From an uncultured Alphaproteobacteria bacterium (GTDB lineage: Bacteria; Pseudomonadota; Alphaproteobacteria; Rhodobacterales; Rhodobacteraceae): 50,076 nucleotides of DNA. Location of the stretch: assembly GCA_902619165.1 (NCBI GenBank), contig CACNDI010000017.1, positions 1 to 50,076 on the forward strand, in the 5' to 3' direction. Shown piece by piece: positions 24,425 to 32,609 of the stretch. The stretch's first letter is position 1; every line of letters starts with the position of its first letter. The position numbers and the translations under genes are program-made. The notes under the pieces were generated by a model. That model was not told the origin of the DNA and ran no database searches. It saw nothing but the letters and a program-made list of their open reading frames with translations.

Positions 24425-25132
24425 TTGATAAAGAAGTTCTCAAGACGAACCATAGAAGGAATGAAGTATTACGTCTATGGACTGAAATTTCCGGGTACCA
24501 GGAAATATTTTTACATTGGTAAGGGCAAAGGAAATCGAGTTTTTTCACATCTGAATCAAAAGTTAAAAAAAGGAATTAAAGATCCAAAATATGATGTGAT
24601 TAATAGTCTTATTGTCCAGGGCGGACCTGAAATTGATATTATCAGGCACGGATTAAATGAATACGAAGCGCTATTACTTGAAAGCACTCTTATCGATGCA
24701 CTTGATGTTAGTCAAATTACAAATAAAGTCCGAGGAATTGATGCTAATAGATATGGATTAATGTCACCTAAGAATGTCGAAGCAAATTTCAAAGGAAAGG
24801 AATTTAAACTAAAGATACCAGCAGTCTGTTTTAAAATAAATAGAAGATGGAAAAAGAATATGACTAAAGAAGAACTCTATGAGAGCATACGAGGAACTTG
24901 GTACCTTAGCCTCAATAGAGCGAAAAATGCCCAATATGGAATCGGTCTTTGCTTCGGAATAATTAGAGGTATTTATAAAATAAATGATTGGGAAACTGAT
25001 AATACTCGAACACCAGTAAGACATAGGTTTATTGGCACAGAGGCAACTGAATTAGAAAGGTACTTGGGGTATAATATGTATAATCACCCTGGACACAAAG
25101 TAAGAGGACCTTTATTTTATAATTATTGCTAG
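24425..25132 (+). CDS. GIY-YIG-like (LEM3-type) nuclease-fold protein
   Basis: A 235-residue protein whose first 100 residues resemble the LEM3-like GIY-YIG domain. Y-Y-V-Y-G-L stands for GIY, then F-Y-I-G-K-G-K-G-N-R-V-F-S-H for the YIG plus Arg/His region, and a late N-E-Y-E-A-L-L-L-E-S carries the candidate metal Glu. The C-terminal 110 residues are unknown and W/Y/R-rich (R-G-T-W-Y-L-S). The start is TTG at 24425. An ATG at 24461 is possible but its AAGG is too close. The 3' end overlaps the convergent DUF2779 gene by 4 bases. A DNA-cleaving role is inferred. Confidence 0.68.
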   Translation: MIKKFSRRTIEGMKYYVYGLKFPGTRKYFYIGKGKGNRVFSHLNQKLKKGIKDPKYDVINSLIVQGGPEIDIIRHGLNEYEALLLESTLIDALDVSQITNKVRGIDANRYGLMSPKNVEANFKGKEFKLKIPAVCFKINRRWKKNMTKEELYESIRGTWYLSLNRAKNAQYGIGLCFGIIRGIYKINDWETDNTRTPVRHRFIGTEATELERYLGYNMYNHPGHKVRGPLFYNYC

Positions 25133-26595
25133 GTTTTCAAAGAAGACCTTAACTTTTCAAGTAATAATACCATTGCCTCAGTGTCTAAGTGGCAATAACC
25201 TAAAACTCCTAGCCAGTAATTAGTAAGTTCTTTACCCCTGAGGTCTCCTTTAAAAAAATCTTCATATTTAATTGAGGCTTCCATTCCCCCTTGTATGTCT
25301 AGATTCTTGTAAGTTGTTCCGGTAAATGCCGGTAAAACTCGTTTTATTGAAGCAGAACCATTTTGATCTGGTGAATACACCCATCTGGACCTAAAAGGGA
25401 TAAGAAGGTCAACCATTCTTTTATTTAAATCAAGCAAAGTAGCACCATTTTCAGGAAAGCTCTTTGCTAACAATTTAATTATATTCATTTCAAAACTCTG
25501 ATTATAAACGATTATCGTCCCGATTTGTTCACAAACATTTAAAAGTTTTTTAGTGAACATGATGCGTGGGTCGTCCCTCGTTTGATGAAGGTACTCATGA
25601 TGCTCGAGTTCAGATTCCATATTTCTCTTAATATGTAAAGAGAATTGGAAGGGAATAGGTTCATACGGTTTCGTATTTTCAAAAATGGGTATTGCCGGTG
25701 AAAAAGTTTCAAAATCCAAAAAAAATAATGGATATGACAGCGAATTTAAAAACATAGAAACCTTTTTACGATCTATAAAAGTTTCCTTGTTCAAATACGA
25801 TATTAAATCTATCTTTTTATTTCCATTCGGGTAATCGGTTTCAGTAAGGTCTTCTACTGCCATGCTTTTATTTTGAAGAAATATTTGATCTGCCTTTTTT
25901 CCAGTGAACACAGAGAAAATATTATATTTGGGAATTTCTTTCCAACAATAGTCTCGATACGAACAATTTTTACAATGAGATCCAAGATCAACAACTGGTT
26001 CATTTTTGTAGTGACAAACTTCAATTAAATTCTCTATTCTTTCTTCTATACCTTTTTGTTTTTCTAAGACAACTTTAGTAACATCAGTTTTCATTAATAA
26101 ATCATTGATATTAAGCTCTTTTTTAAGGGAGTAATTTTTGTTTAAATGTAGGACGGAAATGTTTTTTATATTTAATCTATTTTCAGAAAAGACATGATAT
26201 TGAAAACTTAAGTCATCAATATGATAATCTTTTGCACCAGTTGAACTTTTTACCTCTAGTAATTCCCATGACTTATCATTATTTAAAATAAGTATATCGG
26301 CACGTGCAAAAACCTTGCTTTGTGAGTGGATAGCCGTTCCTTCATAGATTATGTTGGCTCCCTCTTTTATGCTCTTAAGTGTAAGTTTATTTGCCCTTTC
26401 TACCTCATAATATTCTGTCTTTGGCTCAAAACCTTCTCCGTAGTATTGTTTAGCAATTTCACCAACCTCATTACCGACGGTAAACCGGTACTCTGCTGAC
26501 ATATCCTCTTTTTCTATTAAATCCCTTCGATTTCTTGAAAGCCAAAGAGCTTTGGGACATTCCAAGCCGACTAAGTATTGAGATTTAGATAACAT
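25129..26595 (-). CDS. DUF2779-type fused Fe-S RecB-like nuclease and DEDD exonuclease-fold protein
   Basis: A 488-residue protein with two parts. The first is a Cas4/RecB-like nuclease: Cys13 in L-E-C-P-K-A-L-W, the PD-(D/E)XK core with Asp99 in A-R-A-D-I-L and Glu114/Lys116 in L-L-E-V-K-S, and Cys208, 211 and 217 in H-C-K-N-C-S-Y-R-D-Y-C. Together the four Cys can hold a 4Fe-4S cluster. The second part is RNase H-like: F-L-D-F-E-T-F (DxE), Y-N-Q-S-F-E and Y-C-H-L-D-T-E-A. All key residues are present. The ATG at 26595 (MLSKSQYL) matches the family start; a GTG at 26610 is possible. Role unknown; likely DNA processing. Confidence 0.82.
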   Translation of the reverse strand: MLSKSQYLVGLECPKALWLSRNRRDLIEKEDMSAEYRFTVGNEVGEIAKQYYGEGFEPKTEYYEVERANKLTLKSIKEGANIIYEGTAIHSQSKVFARADILILNNDKSWELLEVKSSTGAKDYHIDDLSFQYHVFSENRLNIKNISVLHLNKNYSLKKELNINDLLMKTDVTKVVLEKQKGIEERIENLIEVCHYKNEPVVDLGSHCKNCSYRDYCWKEIPKYNIFSVFTGKKADQIFLQNKSMAVEDLTETDYPNGNKKIDLISYLNKETFIDRKKVSMFLNSLSYPLFFLDFETFSPAIPIFENTKPYEPIPFQFSLHIKRNMESELEHHEYLHQTRDDPRIMFTKKLLNVCEQIGTIIVYNQSFEMNIIKLLAKSFPENGATLLDLNKRMVDLLIPFRSRWVYSPDQNGSASIKRVLPAFTGTTYKNLDIQGGMEASIKYEDFFKGDLRGKELTNYWLGVLGYCHLDTEAMVLLLEKLRSSLKT

Positions 26596-26680
26596 ATAAA
26601 ATTTACCCACAATTAAGGATTTAAAAAGTTCAAATAAAAGATATATAATAACTTATATTATATATTCTTGGAGAAAAAAA

Positions 26681-26914
26681 ATGGGTTTTCTTGATTGGGC
26701 AGCTGGAGCTTATCTTGCAGGCAGAGCGCATAATACTATGAATAGACCACATATAACGGTACCGAGTGGCTACGAAATCAGGGGTATGAAAAGTAAAGGC
26801 TTATCTGAATGGACAATAAAGTATGGTAAAATTGGTAGCAACACTACTTCTCAATTTAATGTTAGCAGAAATACAAGGTCAAGGACTGGCGGCTGGAAGT
26901 TTTACTGGAATTAA
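26681..26914 (+). CDS. Hypothetical small Gly/Arg-rich protein
   Basis: A 77-residue product with a good GGAGA ribosome-binding site ahead of ATG 26681. It starts with a short hydrophobic M-G-F-L-D-W-A-A-G-A-Y-L-A-G-R-A segment and continues with a basic, Ser/Thr/Arg-rich, probably beta-rich part ending G-G-W-K-F-Y-W-N. It is divergent from the DUF2779 gene, sharing an 85-base promoter gap. No family is recognised. Confidence 0.6.
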   Translation: MGFLDWAAGAYLAGRAHNTMNRPHITVPSGYEIRGMKSKGLSEWTIKYGKIGSNTTSQFNVSRNTRSRTGGWKFYWN

Positions 26915-27032
26915 ATCTTTGTATTAAACTCGGCGATATAGTTGTTTTCAAACAATAATTTTTGTTTATTTTTAAATGTATTAGGAAGACATTAAAAGTT
27001 TTGTCTGGCTACAAACCTCAATTATTAAAGCG

Positions 27033-27686
27033 CTAATTTACTTTCCTGTGGAAGAAAATATCCAAATCTTTTTTGCTAATTGGTGTCTCTAAAAGTTCTC
27101 TAAACTCTTTACCTTCACCAATTACCAGATATTCATCATCAATTTCATTCATATATCGCCTTAAAGACTCTGCAACCTGTGACTTTACTGAATGTGGAAA
27201 AGAATTCAATTCATTGAAAAACCTTCTTACTCCTCTAGCTACAAAATTAGCAGGTGTATTTTTACTCTGGTGCAACCCAGGTGAAAGAATATATTTTTCT
27301 TCTCTAACGCCATAAACTATTTCTATAGCTTTTAAATATTTTTCTTCTGAGTAATCACTCGAAAAAAAATATTTGGCCACATCTCTTGTTAACTGACAGT
27401 AGTATGGCCATCTCAAAAATTTATAGCCGATATCATTGAAATACAAGGCCCTTTCTTCATCTCTTTTCAATTTCCATACATTTTCATAGTGCTGTGGACC
27501 TTCATATTCAAATACGATTCTTTTTAACTTTGAACAACAATCAACGAGGTAAAACTTTCTCTTATTGGACGGGTCGTAATAATATCTTACCTGACTTTCC
27601 CATTCACCTTCAGGCGAGAAAATTTTTGCCGTTTTATAAAGATTTTTTTCAGTCATCTCCCCTTTTGGAACGATCTCCTTATTCAT
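27033..27686 (-). CDS. VSR/DUF559-like PD-(D/E)XK endonuclease-fold protein
   Basis: A 217-residue protein whose first 110 residues match the pattern of very-short-patch/DUF559 nucleases. An early Glu in E-W-E-S-Q-V-R is followed by V-D-C-C-S-K-L-K-R-I-V-F-E-Y-E-G-P-Q-H-Y. Then come the acid-rich R-D-E-E-R-A-L-Y-F and the core end G-Y-K-F-L-R-W. Asp of VDCC and the Glu and His of E-Y-E-G-x-Q-H are candidate catalytic residues. The C-terminal half is helical and unknown. It is divergent from the last cargo gene. In this family, such proteins occur in mismatch repair, mobile elements and defence; which one applies here is open. Confidence 0.7.
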   Translation of the reverse strand: MNKEIVPKGEMTEKNLYKTAKIFSPEGEWESQVRYYYDPSNKRKFYLVDCCSKLKRIVFEYEGPQHYENVWKLKRDEERALYFNDIGYKFLRWPYYCQLTRDVAKYFFSSDYSEEKYLKAIEIVYGVREEKYILSPGLHQSKNTPANFVARGVRRFFNELNSFPHSVKSQVAESLRRYMNEIDDEYLVIGEGKEFRELLETPISKKDLDIFFHRKVN

Positions 27687-27755
27687 AATCCACCCATATA
27701 TTTGACTAAAATCTGTAAAACAGTAACATTATATTTTATAAGTGGGAACAAAATT

Positions 27756-28388
27756 ATGGCAAAGAATATAGATATTAATGATGCAATATTTGGTTTGATT
27801 TGGTGTATGGCGGCAGTAGATACAAAAATTGATCCTATCGAAACTAAATACCTTCAATATCTCAAAGAGGAAAAGCAAATTAATTTAACTAAAAACGTAA
27901 TTCTTAAAAAAAATGGAACACTTTCTTTTTATGGGAAAAAAGGCATTAAAGAGGCAAAAAGTATTTGGGAAATGTGCTGCAATAGATTAAATGCGTCCGA
28001 GCATCTTCATCGAACCAAAGCTATAGCTGAAGTTTTTGATTTTGTGTACATATTTGAATCTTTTCCAAAATATAAAGATCTTCAGAAAAAAATTAAAAAA
28101 CCAGAAGGCACTTTATTTTTTAATACTTTAGAAAAATTAGATATTTCCGAGGAGGTAGTTTTGCAACTTTCCAATCGAATTGATCCTCACCTAATATGTG
28201 CAATAAGTGGAATAGAGTTGCATTCGAAGTTGTTAACCCTACCAAAAATGACAAAAAAGAAAGTCAATCAAGTGATGAAACACTTTAATAACAGCTATGA
28301 AATAAGAGAAACTTCCCTGAGATCGCTATGTAAAATTGATTTTATTGACGTCGAAGATGCTATTGAAATTCAAAAATGTTTTTACTAA
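27756..28388 (+). CDS. Hypothetical helical protein, weakly TerB-like at its N-terminus
   Basis: A 210-residue protein from ATG 27756; a TTG at 27702 would add 18 atypical residues. The first helices read A-I-F-G-L-I-W-C-M-A-A-V-D-T-K-I-D-P-I-E-T, which resembles the A-D-G-x-I-D-P-x-E turn of TerB-like domains. The rest is Lys-rich and helical with no recognised motif. It is the last gene before the right-hand dif-like repeat and divergent from the VSR-like nuclease across about 70 bases. TerB-like modules occur in phage-response and stress loci, so the hint fits but is weak. Confidence 0.55.
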   Translation: MAKNIDINDAIFGLIWCMAAVDTKIDPIETKYLQYLKEEKQINLTKNVILKKNGTLSFYGKKGIKEAKSIWEMCCNRLNASEHLHRTKAIAEVFDFVYIFESFPKYKDLQKKIKKPEGTLFFNTLEKLDISEEVVLQLSNRIDPHLICAISGIELHSKLLTLPKMTKKKVNQVMKHFNNSYEIRETSLRSLCKIDFIDVEDAIEIQKCFY

Positions 28389-28456
28389 AATTATCACATA
28401 ATTAACAGGCGTGACCAATCAGTACTGTTAAACAAATTTAAAAAAGCAACTAAAAC

Positions 28457-28479
28457 AACCTAACCTCTTTAGTTAGGTT
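28457..28479 (+). terminator. 8-base stem-loop between last cargo gene and right dif-like repeat
   Basis: AACCTAAC pairs perfectly with GTTAGGTT around a 7-base loop. There is no T run after it, so it may be a weak terminator for the gene ending at 28388 or a protein-binding palindrome near the element end. It lies 23 bases from the degenerate dif arm. Confidence 0.35.
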
Positions 28480-28501
28480 AGTGTGACTAGTATAGCGTTC
28501 G

Positions 28502-28529
28502 TCTTAATATACTATATATTATGCGCCAA
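28502..28529. repeat. Second, imperfect dif (right end of the element)
   Basis: Same orientation as the left dif: arm TCTTAATATAC (28502-28512), centre TATATA (28513-28518), arm TTATGCGCCAA (28519-28529). The centre and TTATGCGCC arm are identical to the left copy. The other arm matches it at only 6 of 11 positions and lacks the ACATAA inner end. A degenerate XerD-side arm on one flank is what stabilises known dif-integrated islands. Confidence 0.8.
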
Positions 28530-28530
28530 A

Positions 28531-29898
28531 AAAATAATAAAATTTTTATTATATCTGGCCTGGATACCCTCTTTTCATGCTCTGAAAGCTATTCATAAAG
28601 CTTTTTTCTTAAACTACACGTTGTCGTTATAATTTAAAACGCAAGAAAAAACTTGGATAGTTTTATTTGAAAAAGTAATCTGTTTTGATTTTTTCAGGAT
28701 TATAAAAATTATAAGTGTAAGAGCATAAAAACAGGAAAATAGGAAATAATGTTTTTAAAATGTTTGCAGTGCAAAAGGAGTTCGAAGCTATAGTTGTGAT
28801 ACAGTATATTTTAATATTAATTATTGATCAAAAAGCGATTAGATATAGCGATGATTTTGCTCTTATAACCCTTGTTTCTGCCCGAACTAGGATACTCACG
28901 TTTATTGTTAATAGTTTGGCCTTTCATATCTATAGGGAAAAAGTGCTTTTTCCGCGGTAGAGTAGAAAGGAATTGATACACACTTATCAGACAGCAACCT
29001 AGCAGTATAGAGAGTTCTGTCGTTCTATTTTATAAAAAATAAAGCACTGAATTCATGGAATGTCTCCCCTACCCGTTTTTCCTATGCTGCTACTATTGTT
29101 TTTTTAGAAACGATAACACATTTCTTCCGGCCATATTGTATTTAGTTATGTGTTTCCTTTTATCTATTGTTTGGTTGTTATGGCTTAAAGTAAGGAATAA
29201 CCCAAGATTGAATGATGGCTATTTACTATATTAAAAAATCCAATTTATTTTATTCGTTCAATGTGAACCGATATTATCATCGGCTTGTAGTTCCCTTTTT
29301 TTATTACATACTTTTTTAAAGAGGCTAAAATCTAGATGATTTTTTTGAAACCTGATGCATAATCGGTTGCAGCAATCTTCGCTATTGATTAAGCCCAGAA
29401 AGGTATAGATACTCAAACAAAAATAAACATATTATGTTCTGTTTATTTGTTTTTAGTCTTAGTGTAATTGGGATTTTTGTACTACCGTCTTTCTTATTTT
29501 GTCTATAATTATCGAGAGATTTTACCTAATTTAGCATGAACAATGCTGACTACTTAACAGATATATATCCTAAATTGCAAAAAAATTTAGATGTAATTTT
29601 TTATTCTATTACCTTTATTTTTGTTAAGTTATCATATTTTAAAGGGTTGCTTCCAAGCTATTCTGAAATTTCATCACAGGAACTTTTTATCAATCTTTTG
29701 TTGGAATATTTTTATTGCCTGAGGTAATAAGTATTATGTTTTTTAATAAAAAAGATAGCGCTACTAATGAGTCTTTATATGTTGCCCGTTCTTCTTGGAA
29801 TAACTCAGGATCGTTAATACGTAACAATCTTTCCAATTTTATATTTTTACACCATTTAATTTTATCATTGATATGGACAAGGATAATATATAGACAAA
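28531..29898. other. 1.4 kb region without a convincing gene
   Basis: Unlike the rest of the window, this stretch right of the second dif has no frame I trust. Open frames at 28760-28960, 29536-29727 and 29715-29909 are short, rich in Ile, Leu, Phe and Tyr as expected of random AT-rich DNA, and show no family. The best is an ATG at 29736 (57 codons) with GAGGT ten bases upstream. An AAAGCT/AGCTTT hairpin with a T run lies at 28585-28607. It may be decayed DNA from an earlier insertion at dif, or an untranslated terminus region. Confidence 0.5.
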
Positions 29899-30567
29899 AT
29901 GGTTATTGAGAATATGTTTGTAATTATACCGCCGAAAATAATCAAAGAAGCAGCATCACAAAATAAGTTTATTCCAACTTTATATTCCCATAAGTTCTTT
30001 TTGGTACGTGGTTTTTTTTGGTTACGCCTTCGTTTAATATATTCACTTATAATTGAAACAAGTGTTAACAGGACAAATTGTTTAGATTTCGGAGGGGGTG
30101 GAGGTGCATTGTTGCCAACCTTATCAAGAGTTTTTAAAAATGTTGATTGCAGTGATAAGTTTTGTTACGAGGCTCCCAATATAGTACAATACTATAAATT
30201 AAAAAATATCAATCTTTATGAGGTTGATCTCCTTAATTTTTCAAATAAGGGAGAGCAATACGATAATATAATAGCCGCAGACGTATTAGAGCACTTTATT
30301 TCATTGAGAGAGCCAATAGATAAGATAAAAGAGCTTCTCAAGAAAGATGGCGTCCTATTTACATCCCTTCCAACAGAAAATACTTTTTATGTTTTCTTAA
30401 GGAAGATATTCAATATAATTAAACCCGACGATCATTACCATACCGCAAAAGAAGTCGAAAATTTTTTAGAAAAGGAAGGCTTTATTAAAATAAAATCTAT
30501 ATACGTCCCACTTTATTTTCCTATATTGAAGCTTTTTCATATCACGTCATGGAAAAAAAATGATTAA
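29899..30567 (+). CDS. Class I SAM-dependent methyltransferase
   Basis: A 222-residue methyltransferase of the Methyltransf_11/23 type. The SAM-binding motif I is C-L-D-F-G-G-G-G-G-A-L-L at about 59-70, with motif II-like N-L-Y-E-V-D-L-L. Motif IV is A-A-D-V-L-E-H-F, followed by L-L-K-K-D-G-V-L-F-T-S-L-P-T-E-N. H-Y-H-T-A-K-E-V-E-N-F is a common late motif in small-molecule or sugar methyltransferases. The start could be ATG 29899 or 29914. It overlaps the next glycosyltransferase by 8 bases, so its substrate is probably a surface glycan or lipid-linked sugar. Confidence 0.85.
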   Translation: MVIENMFVIIPPKIIKEAASQNKFIPTLYSHKFFLVRGFFWLRLRLIYSLIIETSVNRTNCLDFGGGGGALLPTLSRVFKNVDCSDKFCYEAPNIVQYYKLKNINLYEVDLLNFSNKGEQYDNIIAADVLEHFISLREPIDKIKELLKKDGVLFTSLPTENTFYVFLRKIFNIIKPDDHYHTAKEVENFLEKEGFIKIKSIYVPLYFPILKLFHITSWKKND

Positions 30568-31531
30568 TAAACTTAAAGTTGCTTGCGTCATCCCTTGCTT
30601 CAAAGAAACGAAACATATAATGAGTGTCCTTAAAAAAATTGAAAGTGATGTTGATAATATCCTTTTAGTTGATGACGGTTGTCCTGATAAAACTGGAGAA
30701 TACGTACTAAACAGGAATAAGGATCCACGGGTCGAAATAATCTTTATGAAGAAAAATTTAGGCGTTGGTGGAGCCACTATGGCGGGCTATAAGGAGGCCT
30801 TAAAGAAAAAAGTTGATATTGTAGTAAAAATAGATGGTGATGGGCAAATGGACCCTTCTTTTTTAAAAGATTTAGTTTCTCCAATAGTCGATGGGAAATG
30901 CGATTACACAAAAGGTAATAGATTTTTTTATCTAAAAGATATCAAGTCTATGCCAAAAAGCAGAATATTTGGTAACATTTGTTTGTCTTTTTTGTCAAAG
31001 TTTTCTAGTGGTTTTTGGCAAATTTCTGATCCTACCAATGGTTTTACTGCGATACATAAAAATGCGCTGGAGTCTATTGAATTAAGAAAAATTTCACATG
31101 GTTATTTCTTCGAGTCAGACATTTTATGTAAACTTTACTTGGCAAGAGCTACCGTAGTTGATGTCCCGTTGCCAGCCGTGTACGGGTCAGAAGAAAGTGG
31201 GATAAATGTTCCCAAAATAATACCTATATTTATCTATCTTCATATTTATAATTTTCTTGAAAGGATTTTCTATACATATCTTTTACGAGACTTCAGTTTT
31301 TATTCCTTAAATTTAGTAATAGGCACCTTTTTTATGAGCTTTGGGTTTCTCTTTGGTGTATTTCATCTAATGGTTAGCCTTTTGTCTGGAATTGCTGCTA
31401 CAGCTGGGACGGTGATGATTTCTGCATTACCAATTTTAATTGGATTTTTTTCTTTGATGCAATTTATGTCATACGATGTTAACAATACCCCCAAGATACC
31501 TCTACAAAAGCTCGTCCAGAAAAAAAAATAA
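30560..31531 (+). CDS. GT2 family glycosyltransferase (dolichyl/undecaprenyl-phosphate sugar synthase type)
   Basis: A 323-residue membrane-attached GT-A enzyme. The first 230 residues have V-I-P-C-F-K-E-T, L-L-V-D-D-G-C-P-D-K-T-G, N-L-G-V-G-G-A-T-M-A-G, and the metal-binding K-I-D-G-D-G-Q-M-D. Two or more helices near 255-310 anchor it. This is the pattern of enzymes moving a sugar from a nucleotide sugar to a polyprenyl phosphate. The GtrA-like gene 20 bases downstream is the usual flippase partner for such a product. Sugar unknown. Confidence 0.87.
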   Translation: MINKLKVACVIPCFKETKHIMSVLKKIESDVDNILLVDDGCPDKTGEYVLNRNKDPRVEIIFMKKNLGVGGATMAGYKEALKKKVDIVVKIDGDGQMDPSFLKDLVSPIVDGKCDYTKGNRFFYLKDIKSMPKSRIFGNICLSFLSKFSSGFWQISDPTNGFTAIHKNALESIELRKISHGYFFESDILCKLYLARATVVDVPLPAVYGSEESGINVPKIIPIFIYLHIYNFLERIFYTYLLRDFSFYSLNLVIGTFFMSFGFLFGVFHLMVSLLSGIAATAGTVMISALPILIGFFSLMQFMSYDVNNTPKIPLQKLVQKKK

Positions 31532-31551
31532 CCAATATTTAAATTTTCTTT

Positions 31552-31944
31552 ATGAGCTTATATAAAAAAAGAACAATAGTTTCGAAATATTTTGCAATAT
31601 ACCTCCTTGTTGGTGGCCTTGCCTTTTTTGTCGAACTTTATTTATTTTATATTTTCAAAGAATTTTTTTCATTAATTTTTGCTAATGTATGCGCCCGTGC
31701 TTTAGCTCTCATTCTCCATTTCTTTCTAATCCGTAGCTATGTTTTCTATAACACGAAACAAACACTATATTCTTTTTTTTACTATGTTATCTTAGGTCTT
31801 TCGAATTCATTAATCACGGGTATTTTTATACAATTATCTTCAAAACTTTTTATAGGCTTCGGAATAGTAATATGTAAAATCTTTTTTGATCTTATACTTA
31901 TAGTAATAAATTATTTGATCATGAGAAAATATATATTTCAATAA
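31552..31944 (+). CDS. GtrA-like membrane protein
   Basis: A 130-residue protein with four membrane helices and the GtrA-family layout. Early Y-L-L-V-G-G-L-A-F-F-V-E-L is followed by an A-R-A-L-A-L-I-L-H-F-F-L-I-R-S-Y-V-F segment and an end with N-Y-L-I-M-R-K-Y-I-F. The family is thought to flip polyprenyl-phosphate sugars across the inner membrane. It pairs with the polyprenyl glycosyltransferase just upstream and shares its operon. Confidence 0.85.
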   Translation: MSLYKKRTIVSKYFAIYLLVGGLAFFVELYLFYIFKEFFSLIFANVCARALALILHFFLIRSYVFYNTKQTLYSFFYYVILGLSNSLITGIFIQLSSKLFIGFGIVICKIFFDLILIVINYLIMRKYIFQ

Positions 31945-32012
31945 TAAGCCAGTTGACCTAATCTTTAACTTACTAATGCCAAGAATATCCACTAAAATAA
32001 TCAGCATTAAAG

Positions 32013-32534
32013 TCAGGTCCTCCACCATACCCATAAATATACTCTTAAAGAAAAAATCTCGGATAATATTGGGTAGTAGACATTAGGCCTTCTTTCTAAA
32101 CTCTCAATATAATTTTTTGATAAATTATTCTCTTTTGCAGCGCTTATTAAGATCCTTAAATACCTTTTAGATGGAGGAATATCTTTTGTTTCTTCAGTTA
32201 TATAAATCAGCGTATATGCTGTTTTTCTTACACCTTGTATATAAATTGATAATTTGACTAATTGATAATCCTCCCCTTCCGTATTCACAATTTTTTGCAA
32301 ATCTTGCTCAGCGATTTTATGTATTACGCCTTCTACCGAAGACCCTTTATAAGGCCTAATGTTTGCAAAAGAAGGTTCTAAGAAATTTGGCCCCCCCATA
32401 TTCATAATCAGTTCATAATCTTTAAGATTAGCAGCCTGACTTTCAAGAGGAATAATTTTTCTTCTCTTAATTAGATATTGTGTTGACATATTCGACCCAT
32501 ATCCAAAATAAAGAAGCGTTTTCATTCTATGCAT
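32013..32534 (-). CDS. Gamma-glutamylcyclotransferase-like (AIG2/GGCT fold) protein
   Basis: A 173-residue GGCT-fold protein. The substrate loop is Y-F-G-Y-G-S-N-M near residues 9-16, and the conserved Glu lies in V-N-T-E-G-E-D-Y-Q. A late N-Y-I-E-S-L-E resembles the C-terminal helix of GGCT-like enzymes. The ATG may be 32534 or 32525; the latter gives the usual M-K-T-L-L-Y-F-G-Y-G-S-N start. It sits among glycan genes without an obvious link, so its true substrate (a gamma-glutamyl compound or other) is unknown. Confidence 0.8.
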   Translation of the reverse strand: MHRMKTLLYFGYGSNMSTQYLIKRRKIIPLESQAANLKDYELIMNMGGPNFLEPSFANIRPYKGSSVEGVIHKIAEQDLQKIVNTEGEDYQLVKLSIYIQGVRKTAYTLIYITEETKDIPPSKRYLRILISAAKENNLSKNYIESLERRPNVYYPILSEIFSLRVYLWVWWRT

Positions 32535-32609
32535 AATTAAATATTCCCAAATTCTTAAGTCTGCTACGCTTTAGCTAAAAACTAGCTTCATTAACGAAAA
32601 GATCTTTGC

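Larger units (their letters stand above)
19371..28530. mobile_element. Putative Xer-dependent integrated element (IMEX) in dif
   Basis: About 9.1 kb bounded by an 18-base perfect direct repeat, TATATATTATGCGCCAAA, at 19371-19388 and 28513-28530. The left copy is part of a full dif; the right copy keeps the centre and XerC-side arm but has a divergent XerD-side arm. This matches elements that use host XerCD to enter dif, such as the gonococcal genetic island, which is flanked by one good and one imperfect dif. No integrase, transposase or replication gene is seen inside. Cargo is about a dozen poorly known genes: KAP NTPase, nucleases, HAD phosphatase and small membrane proteins. Boundary evidence is direct; mobility is inferred. 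Confidence 0.75.

Noticed and set aside
28391-28418. TATCACATAATTAACAGGCG considered as a third dif-like site
   Set aside because: It resembles an XerD-side arm, but the centre and the TTATGCGCC arm are absent.
28760-28960. 66-codon frame right of the second dif
   Set aside because: Composition is that of random AT-rich DNA and no ribosome-binding site or family pattern is seen.
29536-29727. 63-codon frame before the methyltransferase
   Set aside because: No ribosome-binding site, no recognised motif, and no continuation in another frame suggesting a broken gene.
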